Below are positions 32,540-33,182 of a stretch of 33,182 nucleotides of DNA, one piece after another. The notes below the pieces were generated by a model. That model searched no databases, was not told where the DNA came from, and worked only from the letters and a program-made list of their open reading frames with translations. Positions within the stretch are counted from its first letter, which is position 1, and every line of letters begins with the position of its first letter. Both the position numbers and the translations under genes were made by a program. The stretch spans positions 16,236 through 49,417 of the forward strand of contig CAJTSN010000003.1 in the NCBI GenBank assembly GCA_910578745.1, read 5' to 3'. This stretch comes from an uncultured Bacilli bacterium. GTDB lineage: Bacteria > Bacillota_I > Bacilli_A > RF39 > UBA660.

Positions 32540-32559
32540 TGCCACTTTCAGAAGTATGC
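32540..32559 (+). mobile_element. Right attachment site half (attR-like)
   Basis: TGCCACTTT, a 9-nt spacer and GC, followed on the host side by TACTGGACC. It is the mirror image of the left site. Confidence 0.65.
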
Positions 32560-32827
32560 TACTGGACCTACGGGTGCAGCAGGTATTGATGGAGCAACTG
32601 GGCCTACCGGACCCACTGGTTTAACTGGGCCGACTGGACCCACTGGTTTAACTGGACCGACCGGACCCACTGGTTTAACTGGACCGACTGGACCCACTGG
32701 ACCAGCAGGAGAAGATGGGATAATAGGACCTACGGGTGCTACAGGACCAGCGCCTACTTTCTCAATTGGAACAGTAACAACTGGGGCACCTGGAACAAAT
32801 GCTAGTGTAACGATAAATCCCATTTAA
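32558..32827 (+). pseudogene. 3' part of the interrupted collagen-like gene
   Basis: From Ala at 32558 the frame runs ATGPTGAAGIDGATG, then long GPTGPTGLTG repeats, GEDGIIGPTGATGP and the C-terminal block PTFSIGTVTTGAPGTNASVT-INPI. The frame continues upstream to an ATG at 32528 inside the cassette, but that start has no ribosome binding site. Joined to 29572-29744 at GC it gives one frame of 146 residues without a stop. Confidence 0.75.
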
Positions 32828-32882
32828 TCAACCATAAATAAATCATATTGAGCAGCAAACAAAAAAGAAAGGAGGTAGATTT

Positions 32883-33053
32883 ATGAATCCAACTGGTTAT
32901 ACGCTTGATTTTGTTATACCACATGGGCCTACTGGACCTACGGGTGCAGCAGGTATTGATGGAGCAACTGGGCCAGCCCCTACACTTGCAATTGGAACAG
33001 TAACAACTGGGGCACCTGGAACAAATGCTAGTGTATCTATCAATCCCATTTAA
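32883..33053 (+). CDS. Short collagen-like protein
   Basis: 56 residues, with AAAGGAGG before the ATG. Head MNPTGYTLDFVIPHG, collagen part GPTGPTGAAGIDGATGP, tail APTLAIGTVTTGAPGTNASV-SINPI. Forty-six bases (32929-32974) are identical to 32559-32604 in the previous gene, and most of the tail too, so the genes arose by recent tandem duplication. The Gly-X-Y stretch is short (about five triplets). Likely surface or spore-coat type; no signal peptide, as in exosporium collagen-like proteins. Confidence 0.8.
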   Translation: MNPTGYTLDFVIPHGPTGPTGAAGIDGATGPAPTLAIGTVTTGAPGTNASVSINPI

Positions 33054-33082
33054 TATATTAATTTAATGAAAGGAGATAACAA

Positions 33083-33182
33083 ATGAATCCAACTGGTTAT
33101 ACAATTGACTTTTTAATACCACAAGGACCGACTGGACCCGCTGGTTTAACTGGACCGACTGGACCCACTGGTTTAACTGGAC
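33083..33182 (+). CDS. Collagen-like protein, cut by the window end
   Basis: Start ATG at 33083 with AAAGGAG upstream. The head MNPTGYTIDFLIPQG is nearly the same as in the previous gene, followed by GPTGPAGLTGPTGPTGLTG up to the edge. The third member of the tandem set; its length is unknown. Confidence 0.8.
   Translation, partial: MNPTGYTIDFLIPQGPTGPAGLTGPTGPTGLTG

Larger units (their letters stand above)
29743..32559. mobile_element. Serine-recombinase cassette inside a collagen-like gene
   Basis: About 2.8 kb bounded by GC at 29743-29744 and GC at 32558-32559. Inside each end, nine bases from the GC, lie AAAGTGGCA (29754-29762) and TGCCACTTT (32540-32548), so joining the ends gives a symmetric attP with a central GC. 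The outer halves give GG.CCA...GC...TGG.CC, a pseudo-palindromic attB. The right-flank similarity to the next collagen gene starts at the C of this GC (32559 versus 32929). Cargo: a beta-helix surface protein gene, the recombinase gene and a 26-codon leader ORF. Confidence 0.72.

Noticed and set aside
32600..32710. Repeated CTGGACC units as a CRISPR array
   Set aside because: Units are 9-18 bp, in coding frame for Gly-Pro-Thr and without spacers.
32548..32823. Long antisense reading frame over the collagen-like repeats (Pro-Val-Gly rich)
   Set aside because: It is the mirror of the Gly-Pro-Thr repeats, with no ribosome binding site; repeat composition alone keeps the frame open.
1..33182. 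Alternative genetic code (TGA as Trp), as in mycoplasmas
   Set aside because: TGA ends several normal genes here, including the TfoX-domain gene, and Trp is encoded by TGG.

Overview
This window is very AT-rich DNA from a low-GC Gram-positive bacterium. The standard genetic code is in use (TGA is a stop, for example at the end of the TfoX-domain gene), ribosome binding sites are AAGGAGG-like, and TTG and GTG starts occur. The alanine-independent yrrK-yrzB-mltG-trmR gene order, SecG, P-type ATPases and tandem Gly-Pro-Thr collagen-like genes suggest an uncultured gut Bacilli or Mycoplasmatota-type Firmicute. Genus cannot be set from sequence alone.

Positions 1-3650 are accessory: a promoter-driven membrane protein, a chain of five hairpins, a decayed IS5-type transposase and an intact IS30-type insertion sequence lying between the IS5 relic and the secG terminator. 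Positions 3700-18530 are mostly minus-strand housekeeping genes: secG, fmt, priA, a CtpE-like cation ATPase, then ruvX-DUF1292-mltG-trmR, tcdA and a Nudix gene, a glycosyltransferase/methyltransferase fusion, an amidase and a DUF3267 zincin. Positions 18600-26300 are patchier: tRNA-Met, VOC and TfoX-domain genes, an IS3 tail, an AlaX-type editing protein, decayed ORFs, a copper ATPase, and SRPBCC and cyclophilin-like genes.

Positions 26355-27914 hold tRNA-Ile2 (CAU) and tRNA-Leu (UAG). The 3' end of tRNA-Leu and its terminator are duplicated 1.33 kb downstream. Between the two copies lie a candidate type I toxin (30-residue hydrophobic peptide with strong promoter and complementary 5' and 3' UTR segments) and an MBL-fold hydrolase gene put out of frame by an 8-bp tandem repeat. 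Only the two-copy state would restore the frame; four copies are present.

Positions 28257-33182 are the most unusual part. A collagen-like gene is split by a 2.8 kb cassette that carries a large serine recombinase and a secreted beta-helix surface protein. The two junctions show the half-sites expected of serine-integrase attL and attR: a symmetric attP (TGCCACTTT-9 nt-GC-9 nt-AAAGTGGCA) and a pseudo-palindromic attB (GG.CCA...GC...TGG.CC). Precise excision at GC would rejoin the two parts in frame into one 146-residue collagen-like protein. Downstream are further tandem collagen-like genes. Each ends with half of a module whose other half starts the next gene, and a GT2/TPR glycosyltransferase lies just upstream.
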